Source: Rhynchopus euleeides (lineage: Eukaryota > Euglenozoa > Diplonemea > Diplonemida > Diplonemidae). Taken from it: 64,000 nucleotides of DNA. The stretch lies in the NCBI GenBank assembly GCA_963210315.1, contig OY723305.1:992001-1056000 (forward strand). Reading direction: 5' to 3'. Shown here piece after piece: positions 46,666-56,640 of the stretch. How positions within the stretch are numbered: position 1 is the stretch's first letter; every line of letters starts with the position of its first letter. The notes under the pieces were generated by a model, which ran no database searches, was not told the origin of the DNA, and saw nothing but the letters and a program-made list of their open reading frames with translations. The position numbers were made by a program, and so were the translations under genes.

Positions 46666-47412
46666 ACTTTTTAATTTTTCGGAGTAATTTTGATTAATTT
46701 TGCTGTTCCGGCGAATAATCAAAAATTAATTTTTAATTTTTGAAAATTAAAAAGTTAATTTTGGAAAATTGGCCATTTTTGGCCCTTTGAACACAAAAAC
46801 GGACAAGTCGTAGGGGGACCCCAACACCCCAGATACCCCCTTCTGGGACCAAAAAGTGCACGAAAGGGGTTCAAACGGCCCAATTCGTTGATTTTGTGCA
46901 TTTCCCTGCTAAAAAACGGTTTTTGCGTGGGCGAGTAGTTGTAGAAAATCGCGAAAAATGTCAAAAAATCGAAATTTTCACAGAGGCCCAAAAACGTGTT
47001 CCTGGGTGAAAAATGTGACCAAACACCGATTTCTGGCCATTTCTGGGTGGTTTTTGGGGGTTTCTGGCCATCTTTTAGCGATTTTTCTGGTCAGCAGAAC
47101 CCACCCAGAAGCCCTTAGAAAATGGCTGGTGGCAGTTTTGGGTCGAATTGAACAGAAGGACGAATTGCTCGCCAACTCTTTCGATACACGAAAATTTGGG
47201 CATTTTCCGTTACTCTGAACACATTCGCACACCATGAGAAAATTTCGAATTTGAGAGGCTGTGCCAAGCTCATCCCCTGTCTGCATCCCGGACCGTGGCC
47301 TATCGAACTGCCCGATTTTTCCCACTTTTCACCTTGCATAGCTGGGGAGGGGCGATTAACTGCAATTAATTTCCGGAATTAATTTTTTGAAAAATTAATT
47401 CCGGAAATTAAT
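46666..47412. other. AT-rich spacer between the two pogo copies
   Basis: Contains mirrored AATTAATTTTT and AATTAATTCCGG blocks near both ends (46672-46760 and 47355-47412), which suggests another foldback element into which the pogo copies inserted at TA. No protein is recognised in the 115-codon minus frame. Confidence 0.4.
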
Positions 47413-47414
47413 TA

Positions 47415-49077
47415 CAGGGGGGGGTCAAATAAACGTACTTAGTTGAATAGTAGTACTTAGCCGAATAGTAGTACTTATTTTTTTGGGGCTCTGGGGCACG
47501 TTGGGCCGTTGAATAGTAGTACTTACTTTTCACCCTTTTTTTTTGGGAAAATTTTCCGTTTTTTTTGAGATTTTCTTTTTGGAGACACACAAATCTGCAA
47601 ACTTTGGGGCAAGGAATGGGGACAACGGGGTCCATTGGTGCCACTTAGGGGAACCAGGGTGCACGGGGTCCGTAGAGGGGGGAAGTGACCTACGCTCAAA
47701 GATATGTCGTGACGAAGGGAATCGGGGCATCCCCCCTCAGACACATACGGACGGGAAACCAGCGAACCCGCAAACTCCTGCGGTCCAGAGGCATCAGAAC
47801 CACTGCTGAAGACCGCAAACCCGGAAACCCGCAAACTCCTGGGGTCCAGAGGCGTCAAAATCACTGCTGAAGAGCGGCGCGCATTAAACGACTCCTCATC
47901 TACGGCGTCCGCAGTCCCTACCACCAACGAGAAGATGTGGACGGATGGCCCCAGACACACCTCACCATAGATGTAGCCTTCGAGGACCAGCTGAGCCCAC
48001 CCCCCACCCCCCGCAGCCCCCTTCCCTGACGTTGTTTGACATTCTCTCCTGTTGTGCAGCACTGATCAACACACGCCCGCAAACCCGCAATCCAACTGCC
48101 CAGATTTCACCATCCACCAACAGAGCCAATAGCTTCGGCTGGTGTCCGACATAATGATGACGTCCGATGCTTTCATGTGCCTCCTGCTGATGGAATGCCT
48201 CCTGTTCAAGATATTCGAGGATGGGCCAGAGAGGAGGACGGGTTCGTGAAGAGCTCCCTTTGTCCGGACCTCACCTTCGCACCAAGCACAGAAACATACC
48301 CTGAGGCTGGTGGTGCGGACCTTGAACCTGGGTTGGACGGGAAGGCAAAAGAGAGCACAGAGAAGCAGTCCACCCAAAAGAAAGTTGTGTCTCAGCCAAC
48401 CCAACAGTCAAGCATCTTGGCATGGGCGAAGCCGGTTCGTGTGAACTCTCTCACACAGACACAGCCTTCCCAGTCCTCCCAGTCCTCCGAAAAGAAGCGC
48501 GCAGCGTCCCCGACCACCCAGACTCCCAACAAACACCGCAGGCTCTGCAAAGGGTGTAGGAAGCCTGGGCACAACATGCAGACTTGCCCCAGCAAGCCCA
48601 AGAACTTGAAGAAGAAGTAAGTTGGGGCGTGCTGGTTGTGGCTTGTCTTTTTCACATCTTTTTTTTAAGCATCAACGCACCAACCAACCACCGACAGTGA
48701 AGCTGACAGCTCTGATGAACTGTGTATGCTTTCACTAACTCAACAAGAATGTCAACCAGGGGGGGGGGGGGGGGGGCAATACAAATCAAAACGGTACGAA
48801 ACCAAATGAGGGGCGAGTGGTAGGACGAGAACAGAGCGGATACTCGACCGGAAGGCAGAAGAAGTGAGAGACGGACGACAGCAGTGACCAGCGCGCCCCT
48901 GGTGGACCAAACAGCCCCGCAGAGCCCCTGCAAACAGCGTTTTTAGGAAAAGTTGAATAGACGTACTTAGTACGTCTATTCGCTCGCAAACTATTTATTA
49001 ATTTTCTGGCGAGGTCGATTTAGGCCCGCGCGTTCGCCGAATAGTAGTACTAAGTACGTTTATTTGACCCCCCCCTG
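47415..49077 (+). mobile_element. pogo/Tigger-type transposon, copy 2 (internally deleted, intact ends)
   Basis: Complete terminal repeats (CAGGGGGGGGTCAAATAAAC...) are flanked by TA (47413-47414, 49078-49079). It is 1,663 bp and nearly identical to copy 1 on both flanks. The transposase body between copy-1 positions 44732 and about 45817 is replaced by about 240 bp of unrelated sequence (47993-48230). Its intact left end provides the empty site that proves the ACT insertion in copy 1. Non-autonomous. Confidence 0.95.
48231..48620 (+). pseudogene. Transposase C-terminal remnant in pogo copy 2
   Basis: About 130 codons equal to the C terminus of the copy-1 transposase, including the zinc knuckle CKGCRKPGHNMQTC, with a 3-codon insertion near the end. 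All catalytic residues are missing. The frame upstream of 48231 belongs to the filler sequence. Confidence 0.9.
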
Positions 49078-49172
49078 TAAAATTAATTTTTCAAAAAATT
49101 AGGCGGATAGAACCCTCATATCACACCCTCAATCAGCTGACGATTTTTTGTGAAATTTTGTGAAATTTTAAC

Positions 49173-49766
49173 TGTCCTGGGCAAGACGTTAAACTACCTG
49201 GGAGGGCTTCCCCAGACCATGACGGGTGCTTGCACCAGGAGTTTGAAACAGCCACTCATGCCTTGCGATGCTCACGTGCCTGCTGGACCCCTATGTCCTT
49301 CAGGCCCCAAAGCAGGCAACGATATGGGAGCAACCTAACAGGGGAGGTGAAGAGGGCACGGGTCTTAGCCTGATGACACACTGCAACCTCAAGGTGACTG
49401 GCGACACCTCTCCCACAGTCTGCGGCGACTCTGCCGTGGCGACAAGGCTTCCTGTCATGGGAGATCGCTGCGTGGATCAACGTGGCACCACCCGTGTGCT
49501 CGGCAGGTTGTTTCGGCACCTGTTTTCTCCGTGTCATGCTTTTCGTGAGCGTGTCAGGGATGTTGGCACACGCTGGGGAGGGTTCACATGATGACATAAC
49601 ATATATCAGAAGCACACACCCACGTGGCGCTGTCCTTGGCAGGACTTTGAAAGTGCCGCCTTGATATCCTTGTTGGATAGAACCCTCATATCACACCCTC
49701 AATCAGCTGACGATCGGGTGTGATTTGTTGTGATTTGTTGTTTTTTTCCCCAGCCTGATTACCCCA
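49173..49766 (+). repeat. 594-bp direct repeat, copy 2
   Basis: Copy of 39039-39632 at an offset of 10,134 bp, ending at the outer terminus of the 13-kb element. A shorter direct repeat (GGATAGAACCCTCATATCAC...) occurs at about 49105-49145 and 49675-49714. Confidence 0.9.
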
Positions 49767-50198
49767 GCATAGTCAAATAATAGTGCCTTTTTGAAACGGG
49801 CATTTATAAAGTTTTTTCCGCTGAATAATCGTGGGGTGCACGATTATTCACTTTTGGCTATTTTCGGTCAGTTGTGGAAGAAAAGTTTAGTTGGCGGAGT
49901 TGGGCGGATGGGCGAAACGGAAAAATCGACGAGGTCGCAGCGTCAGGGCGTTCTGGGCTGGCTGGTGGTGGTTGGGACAAGACCGACGAGATTAGAAGCG
50001 GCACTGGTAGACGGGTTTTGAGGCCCCCCGCCCCCAGGTTCCCCCTGCCCACCTGGACGGACCCAAGTGCCTCACACCGGATCTCTCCCCACCCGGTGGT
50101 CCACCTGACGGATACGCGAAAAAAAAAAAAAGAAGAAAAATGAGCAATTTTCCCCGCAGAAATTTCAAAAAACTCGTTCTTTTGAATGTTGGGAGCCC

Positions 50199-50399
50199 GT
50201 GCGGATCGTGGTGGGGTCATTTCGACCATGGGGTGTCTGTCTTCACCCGTGACTGGTCGTCACCATTTTGGCTCATATTCGTCCACATGTCCGGCCTTGT
50301 GCCCCCAGTTTCAACACGAAAATGAGCCCAGACGGTGACTGCCAGTAAGGGGTGAAGACAGACACCCCATGGCCAAAATGACCCCACTACGATCCGCAC
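50199..50399. repeat. Inverted repeat with 50-bp arms
   Basis: Arms 50199-50248 and 50350-50399 share GTGCGGATCGT...GGGGTGTCTGTCTTCACCC in inverted orientation with a few mismatches, separated by about 100 bp. It lies in the right part of the outermost element; it may be that element's internal foldback or a small MITE. Confidence 0.8.
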
Positions 50400-50598
50400 A
50401 GATTCCAAATATGCAAACGGACGAGGTTTTTGCGATGTTTGTCCCCAGAACTGACCAGAAAACTTGCAAAAGTGAATAATCGTGCACCCCACAATTATTC
50501 CCCCCCGTCAACTTTTTGACTTTTTTTGGGCCCCTCAATTATACCCGCCCGTTCGCCAATTAATAGTGGAGTGCACGATTATTTGCCCCCCCCCAGTA

Positions 50599-52476
50599 AC
50601 CCCGTAAGCTTTCACCTAGATTACAAGTTGGGTCCTGGGGAGTGAGAGGCAAACAAAAGCAAAAGCAACTCGGCGCGAAGGATTCAGTCCTTTGCTCCGT
50701 GTCGAGATCAATGAGTCACACACACATACACTTCCCTCTCTCGCATGCTGCAAGTACGAAGGTCCCTTGTACCTAGGGTACCCTGAGAGAATGTCACTCC
50801 CCAGGGCCGAGGGGGGGTGGCATTCTTCCCCGCCTCTATACGGGGCGACCGTTGACCCCTCTGTACAGGGTGGCCGTTGGAGAATGTTACCCCTCCAGCG
50901 CTCGGGGGGGCCGAGGGGGGGGCGGTGACTATCGGGGTACCCTAGGCACTCGAAGTAACTTCGCGACTCCACAGCTACGCTTCATCGCTTGTAGAAGGGG
51001 TTCGTGTTTCCTTCCCAGCTACAACTGCTCTGATACAAGATTAGGTGTGTTTGACGCTTCGACACAAAACACACCCGGAAGATTTCCTGTCTGGCGGGGT
51101 TCTGGGTTATTATAGCACGTTTAGTTGCAGCTGGTAGGCTGCGTCAGGCCTGGACGAGCTGTGATTAAAAGTGGTAAACATCAAAGGCGCCGCAGCCGGG
51201 AAAGCTCATTGTTGTGGTAACGCCGTAATGCAGGAGCGAATGACCTCTCATTTAGCTGGGCCAAGGAGGGGATAACCCGCTTCTCACACAACACCGGAAC
51301 AACAACAACTGGTTCACCCTGAGAGCAAGCGGAAATGCCGAGAGATGGCAAAGCTGTCCTGTCCGTTGACTCCGAGAAAAGTAAAAAAAACAAATGCAGT
51401 CCGGCAGGAGGGAAACATGAGAACGGATGACGAGAGAGTGAAGGGAAGGCAATTATCCCAACACACTCTTGCAATATTTGTGCTTTTTTGTGGCCACTGC
51501 GCCGGATATGCTGTAAAGAGACAGTGAGGGGAGGGGGGGTGATAGGTAAGAAAAATTGTTTTAGAATGGGAGAGGGGGGTGGGGGGGGGTTTCGAAACGA
51601 ATGACAAAAATGGCGAGTAATATCTTTAAAACTGTCTCTGTGCCCCACCCCTGCTGGGGCCCGGCGTTTTGACAGCAGAACATGACAACAAACCAATGGC
51701 CGCCAAAATGAATTTGGCATCCGGAGGTGTGTTGTTGGCACTGGAACACAGGACCTCCCCCGCGGTGGCACTCTTCGATCAACACCCAGACCTGATCGGT
51801 GTGAGTGGATGGGGGTGGGGTTTTTTTTTGCAAGACCTAGCTCAAGAGGCACGAGATTTTCTTCTCCCAGTTGGCTAGGCTAAACCACCACAGCGTGGTT
51901 CGTTGCAATACATTTCACGACTTCACTGGACATCGCTTCGGGCAGAAGTAAGGCGGACCTGCCCACACCTCAAATCATACACGCAGAGTTCACGGAATAC
52001 CGAACGGATCGAGGGAGGGAGAGAAGAACCAAAATAACTATACAAAATATCAACACCCTGATAGCTTGAATGAATCACAACCAAAAATGGTGGCGAATCA
52101 CAACCAAGAGCTAATGGTCGCTGAGTAGACCCGCCCACAAGGCCCACAAACCAGCCGCTTTCGCTTGCTGGATTGAGGTGCCAAGAAGAGGGCTAGATCA
52201 CGACGCTGTTTTCTTCGGCTGTACAAAACGGTGTCGGTTTGCAGCATACCGAACATTCAAACGTGTCTTGTTGAGTGTAAAAAAAACATAGCTGTTCCCA
52301 CAAAACGATCGCTTGTGGGTGAGTTGCGGTTCTAGACGATGGGGCAGGCGCTGACTTTTTTAGCCAGCGCATGCAGCGTCCCTCCCCTCGGATGAGGAGT
52401 GAGAAGGTGGCAAGCCGAGTCGACGTGCCTGGACTGCCACCCTGAAAAATAAGGAACGTAAAATGTACGAACTGAA
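50599..52476. other. Intergenic stretch with a small foldback
   Basis: No gene recognised. At 50773-50945 an inverted repeat CTAGGGTACCC / GGGGTACCCTAG encloses about 150 bp of G/C-tract sequence; no target duplication is evident. The 223-codon minus frame at 51181-51852 shows no motif I know. Confidence 0.4.
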
Positions 52477-52678
52477 ACCGTACTCCTTTCGCTGTAATAA
52501 GAGAAACACCCTGCCCAGCAAAAAAGCAGATCCGGGCTACCTTTTTGTTGAGCGCACACTCCTGTGCCAAAGGCTGTGTAAGCCCCTGTGAACTGGCATG
52601 AAGGTGATCCTTATAAAGCTTCAGTCGTACGATTTCCTTCGTTACTTCGCGACTTGGCTTCGCTTCGTCGCTCGTAAC
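52477..52678 (+). repeat. Dispersed repeat, copy 2 of 2
   Basis: Diverged copy of 6931-7133 in the same orientation, strongest over the last 70 bp (AAGCTTCAGTCGTACGATTT to CGTCGCTCGTAACTG). It is followed by a T/A run, which would fit a retroposon tail. Confidence 0.6.
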
Positions 52679-53563
52679 TGTTATTTTTTTAAAAAAGGAG
52701 GGGGGGGGGTGAAAGGGCCAGCCACAGAAACTGAACTGACCAAGAGTGCACTCCAGGAGCGCCACGTTGCAATACACAGGCAAGTGATCACAGTGTAAAC
52801 ACTCTATCACAGTGTCATGTTCGGAGACATGCGAGCACAGTTCATATTAGATTTCAGCCGGTATGATCTCTCATCCTGTCACTGACAGGCTGAGTGTTCA
52901 TGCCGGCTGAAATGCAGGCGGGATGTTCCGACTGTGTCCCTGGTCATTTCTCTTGCCAGACAGATTTCTCTGCTGTCCACACAACGCAGCAGCAGTGCCG
53001 CATCGAAGTTGTGTTCGCTTGAATCGCCCAGAGTGCAGGTCGCACAGCGAACTCCAATGCTACCTCGACAACAAGGGAAGTGAGAGACCCCTAGGGATCT
53101 CTGACACCGCTTCCCCGCTGTGCCATACACACGTTTGTCGGCCTCATTCCTCGAGTGCAGGCCGCACCGAGCGAACTCTGATGCTGCCTCCACTGCCACA
53201 CACACACACACACAAAACACAAGCAACCAAATATTTTTACATGCTCCTTTGCTATTTTTTCTGGAGGGAGAAGAGGATGAAGATGAGGAGGGAGGGCGAA
53301 GGGTGACAATACAGTCGACATGCCACTACAGGGGGGGGGGGGGGGAGATGGATTCCTTCGCTACCGGTGTGAACACCGCGAGAAAAGCTGGGGGGGGGGG
53401 GGGGGGGCCGGGGCGGCCTTCTTTCCTGTGACTGGCTGTGACTCACTTCGAACAGCGAATCGCCGTGTCTATTTTTTTTGCCCCTTCCCCCCCTTCACCC
53501 AGCACGCATGGGCCAAGGGATGGGGCGGCGCGGCGCGGGGATGTGTGTGTGTGTGGCGATGCC
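52679..53563. other. Intergenic, 3' of the Met/Pro-rich gene
   Basis: No gene recognised. Contains a CA run (about 53199-53220) and G tracts near 53331-53345 and 53390-53407. Confidence 0.5.
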
Positions 53564-54265
53564 TCAACCAGACAGCAGAGAGGAAAGCAGGGCGTGCTCG
53601 TCGAGATCGATTGAGCGGTAACCCTGCAGCTCGTCGGCACGCTGGTCCGGCTGCGCGGGGTGGGTGTGGAACCGGACCTGTGGTGCAGAATTTTGCACAT
53701 GCCTGGCCTGCTGCACCGCCAGCTGCACATGCTGCGGGACCTCCGGTGTCCGTTGCTCATAGGGGGTCTTCACGCTGGCGTTGTGTGGGGTCGGTTTCCA
53801 TTCGATCGGACCGATCGGACCGTCACTTTCCCGCACATCTGCTGCCAACACCACCTTCCGGGGCGCTTTTTTCTCAGGGACAGAACGCGTTACCGGAGCA
53901 GGGGGCGAAGGCTGGCGCTGCTGCTGCGGCGGCGGGTTCCCGACAGGCATCGGCACAAACGCCGGGGCATGCGCGTTCGGGAGGTTCCCCATGTCAGGCA
54001 TCATCATGGGATGCACCGGCATCGGCATTCCCATCATGCTCATCATCTGCAGGCCCTGCATCTGCGCCAGCATCGGGTTGTACCCCCCGTCGAACATGGG
54101 GGCGAAGGGCTGGTCAAACCCGCCCATCTCCGGCATCACACCTGCCATGGAGAAGTCGGGCATCGGGGGCTGCATGCCTGCTTGGTGCTGCTTCTGGACA
54201 CCGTCACCCATGGGGTGGATTACGGTCCCCGTGACGGGGGCCGCTTCCTGCGGCTGGTCCCACAT
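53564..54265 (-). CDS. Met/Pro/Gln-rich protein of unknown function
   Basis: A 233-residue single-exon frame. The ATG at 54265 is in good context (CAACAATGTGG). Residues 1-120 are rich in Met, Pro and Gly with repeated short MQGLQMMSMMGMPMP-type blocks, a disordered or prion-like composition. Residues about 121-160 are Pro/Lys-rich (PEKKAPRKVVLA). The C-terminal 70 residues are charged and less repetitive, closing with a likely short helix (DLDEHALLSSLL). Coding-type GC-rich composition stands out from the surroundings. It shares the low-complexity style of the zinc-finger gene at 28 kb, including a short acidic/hydrophobic C-terminal motif. No family is recognised. RNP or transcription association is a guess. 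Confidence 0.65.
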   Translation of the reverse strand: MWDQPQEAAPVTGTVIHPMGDGVQKQHQAGMQPPMPDFSMAGVMPEMGGFDQPFAPMFDGGYNPMLAQMQGLQMMSMMGMPMPVHPMMMPDMGNLPNAHAPAFVPMPVGNPPPQQQRQPSPPAPVTRSVPEKKAPRKVVLAADVRESDGPIGPIEWKPTPHNASVKTPYEQRTPEVPQHVQLAVQQARHVQNSAPQVRFHTHPAQPDQRADELQGYRSIDLDEHALLSSLLSG

Positions 54266-54840
54266 TGTTGCAATATCCTGGAGGGCGTGGGGTGGGGGAT
54301 GGGGTGTGGGCGTGATGTGGAGTGCAAGGGGCAGGGCTTCGGTGGGGTGGTGGGGGTGGGGGGGTTTTGCTGTTGCCTCAGCGCCTCACGAACAACCGGC
54401 TGTAGGGTGACACAGTCTGGCACGCAGTCGGGGGGCACAGAGAGCCGCTACAGAAGGAGGCAGGGTATTGACTTGCTTTGGTCTACGCTTGCGTGTTGCA
54501 ATGGCTGGTGCCTTAGGGGGGTGAGGGAAAACAGCACGCCAGCGGCACGGTGTCAAAGCATTTGAGAGAGAGAGAGAGAGAGAGAACTTGTTTTGTAGTG
54601 TGTTTGTTGCGTGAGGTTGGTGAGGCGAGGGAAGTCTCCGCGTGTAGCTTCCCGACACCTCCTGCATACGCAGTGTGTGCTATATGTGACGCACAAAACA
54701 AATTCTCTTCGCAACGCTACGCTATTGCGTCCAAGAGGCATAGCATTTCACCACAACATCATCTCCGGCACGGCAAGTTAATTTTTCCGTGCGCGGTATA
54801 GTTCCGTGCGGGGGGGAGGGGGGGTAGTACACTTTTCATT
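54266..54840. other. Intergenic, between the cyclin-like and Met/Pro-rich genes
   Basis: Pyrimidine-rich on the minus (coding) strand just upstream of the 53564-54265 gene, with long C runs at about 54270-54370. A GA run lies at about 54563-54583. Suitable as a 5' leader region; no additional gene seen. Confidence 0.5.
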
Positions 54841-56640
54841 TCAGATTTTCAGAGATCCCAGTTCAGATCCCCCCCCCGCCCCCTCCTCCCTCACGCCTCC
54901 GACCCCACCCCCCCTCTCCACCAGCGACGCCATCAGCGCCGCGGCAACCCGCAGCACGCCAGCCACATGCCCGGGCGACACCGCCCCTACCGCCTCCTCC
55001 AACTCCTCCATCCCCAGCCCCAACCTCTCTGCACCCAGGTGGTGCGCACGCAGCCGCCGCCGCCGCCGCCACCCGACACCACCACCCACCCCCTCCTCCT
55101 CCACCACCTCCTCCTCCCCCTCACTCCCCCCATCATCGCCCAGGGCCTCAGACAGGATGTCAGGGGCGCTGTCCACCCAGAGCGTTGTCCCTCCGGGGAG
55201 GGAGGCAAGGCGAGCTGCACCACCACCACCACCACCGCCACGACTGCACCCCACCACGCCAAACTCAGCGCAGAGTTCGGATATTGCATACAGTGCGGAG
55301 AGATAAGCCAAGACTTCCGGGGGGAGGCGTAGAGGGAGGAGGGTTGTGTAGTAGACAGCAGAGAGGGCGTGGCAGGCGTGCTGCGCGGCGCGTGCCCTGA
55401 GGGTGGCGAGGAGGAGGGGCGAGCCCAAGGGGATGCCCAGGGCTGCGGGGACCGCGGGCCGGTCATCCGAGGCTGCGGTGACAGACATGACGCAGGCCAT
55501 CACCGAGGGGAGGTGTTCGTGGGGGCACTCCGGGGCGGCGTGGAAGTCGCACACCCGGAGCACCTCCTGCTCCACCCCGATCAGCGCAGCCGAAAGGTCT
55601 GCATCGGAGACACCGGCATACCGCTCGTAGAGGCAAGCCCGGAGGGCACGCAGCATCACTTCCAGGCTGCCCGCTTTGCCCCTGGCCTGCCCGGTGCTTC
55701 CCGGGAGGGGCAGGGCGCGGCATGCCTTGGCAGACGCGAGGCTGCAAGCAGCTGCGACGACAAACCGGTCATGCTTCCGAAACGACTCCTGCCGATAGAA
55801 GGCGTGGCAGAGTGAGATCGCCTGGCAGGCATGCGCCGGGATCTGCAGCTGGGGCGCAGCAGCGGCGGGGCCGCCACCCCCAGGGGTGCAGAGCGAGGGG
55901 CGCAGGGCGGTGCACTGCCGGAGGGCCTCGCATGCGGGGGGGGGTGGTGTGCCCCCGCTGCTGCGGGGCGGTTCCCCCGCTGCGGATGCCCGGAGAAGCA
56001 GGGCGTGGGTGAGGGTCATGTCCCCGGAGAGGGCGTCGGTGCGCAGCATGGAGGCGGCGGTGGCGGCAGAGCCGCCACCGCTGTCTCCCCCGTGGGGAGT
56101 GGGGGCGGGAGAGGGAGGGGCGTGCGCCCCAGGCGCCTTGCGCTTCCTCCCGGCGGTGCCGCCGGAGGCGGCACGGAGAGGGGGTGGTGGTGGTGGTGTG
56201 CTGCTGTCGCTGCTGCTCCCGTCGCCTGCTGCGGCGGCAGCGTCTCTCTCTGCGGAAAGGAGGAGGGCTGCGGTGGCGTGGATGTGCTGGCGTGCCTTCC
56301 TGCGTTGGAGTGGCGGGGGGCCCAGGAGGGCCTGTGCGTCGGATAGAAGCCGCTTCGGGCGGCTGGGGAGTGCGTTGATGCGTGCCCAGGCCTCATCCGG
56401 TGCCCTCCGGGTGGCGTGGTGGCGCAGGGAGGCGGCGTGGCGTGTGTTGAAGGTGAACTCCGCGTCCCCTTCGGGCGTCGCCCAGCCGAGGAGGGAGGTC
56501 TCCCAAATGAAGGCGATGGCGCTCATCAGGAGACCGATGTGTTCGTCGAAGCTGATGCCGTCGCCCTTGTCCTGCACTGACTTGCGCAGCTCCGCCCAGG
56601 AAACACCCCCATCACAGCAGTGGTGCCCATCCCATTGCAT
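54841..56640 (-). CDS. Cyclin-like protein of the K/L/T (transcriptional) type
   Basis: A 599-residue single-exon frame. The ATG at 56640 is the first after an in-frame TAA. The cyclin N box lies at about residues 264-383: ACQAISLCHAFYRQESFRKH, the DRFVVAAACSLASAKACR helix (the usual LA-K position), and the EQEVLRVCDFHAAPECPHEH segment that equals E-x2-LL-x2-L-F-x4-PH in cyclins K, L and T. A weaker second box follows (about 395-465, HALSAVYYTTLLPL). Such cyclins partner CDK9/CDK12-type kinases in RNA polymerase II elongation or splicing. Unusual points: a 230-residue N-terminal arm with an Ala/Pro/Ser-rich linker before the box, a Gly-rich insert after the second box, and an acidic plus Arg-rich C terminus. 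Both boxes are divergent. Confidence 0.75.
   Translation of the reverse strand: MQWDGHHCCDGGVSWAELRKSVQDKGDGISFDEHIGLLMSAIAFIWETSLLGWATPEGDAEFTFNTRHAASLRHHATRRAPDEAWARINALPSRPKRLLSDAQALLGPPPLQRRKARQHIHATAALLLSAERDAAAAAGDGSSSDSSTPPPPPPLRAASGGTAGRKRKAPGAHAPPSPAPTPHGGDSGGGSAATAASMLRTDALSGDMTLTHALLLRASAAGEPPRSSGGTPPPPACEALRQCTALRPSLCTPGGGGPAAAAPQLQIPAHACQAISLCHAFYRQESFRKHDRFVVAAACSLASAKACRALPLPGSTGQARGKAGSLEVMLRALRACLYERYAGVSDADLSAALIGVEQEVLRVCDFHAAPECPHEHLPSVMACVMSVTAASDDRPAVPAALGIPLGSPLLLATLRARAAQHACHALSAVYYTTLLPLRLPPEVLAYLSALYAISELCAEFGVVGCSRGGGGGGGAARLASLPGGTTLWVDSAPDILSEALGDDGGSEGEEEVVEEEGVGGGVGWRRRRRLRAHHLGAERLGLGMEELEEAVGAVSPGHVAGVLRVAAALMASLVERGGGVGGVREEGAGGGSELGSLKI

Larger units (their letters stand above)
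36794..49766. mobile_element. 13-kb composite element with GATTACCCCA ends, possible 5-bp duplication GCATA
   Basis: Left terminus TGGGGTAATCAGGCTGGGG is matched inverted at the right terminus ending 49766. GCATA flanks both ends (36789-36793, 49767-49771). A second right terminus ending at 39632 lacks the flanking GCATA, so 49766 is the better outer boundary. The core (36794-39632) has AATCACAAC-type repeats, about 190-bp internal inverted arms and a 457-codon frame. The remainder holds later insertions. Superfamily not recognised. Confidence 0.55.
36749..50596. mobile_element. Outermost TA-flanked element (pogo-like ends) hosting nested insertions
   Basis: Left end CTGGGGGGGGGCAATTAATC and right end (inverted) CTGGGGGGGGGCAAATAATC are flanked by TA at 36747-36748 and 50597-50598. 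About 24 of the first 25 terminal bases match. Only about 0.9 kb of this span belongs to the element itself (36749-36793 and 49767-50596); the rest is the 13-kb insertion. No transposase remains. The ends resemble those of the pogo-type copies (CAGGGGGGGGTCAAATAA), so it may be moved by the same enzyme class. Confidence 0.7.

Noticed and set aside
53320..54234. 304-codon plus-strand frame
   Set aside because: Starts in a G tract and then runs antisense to the Met/Pro-rich gene; the composition is not protein-like.
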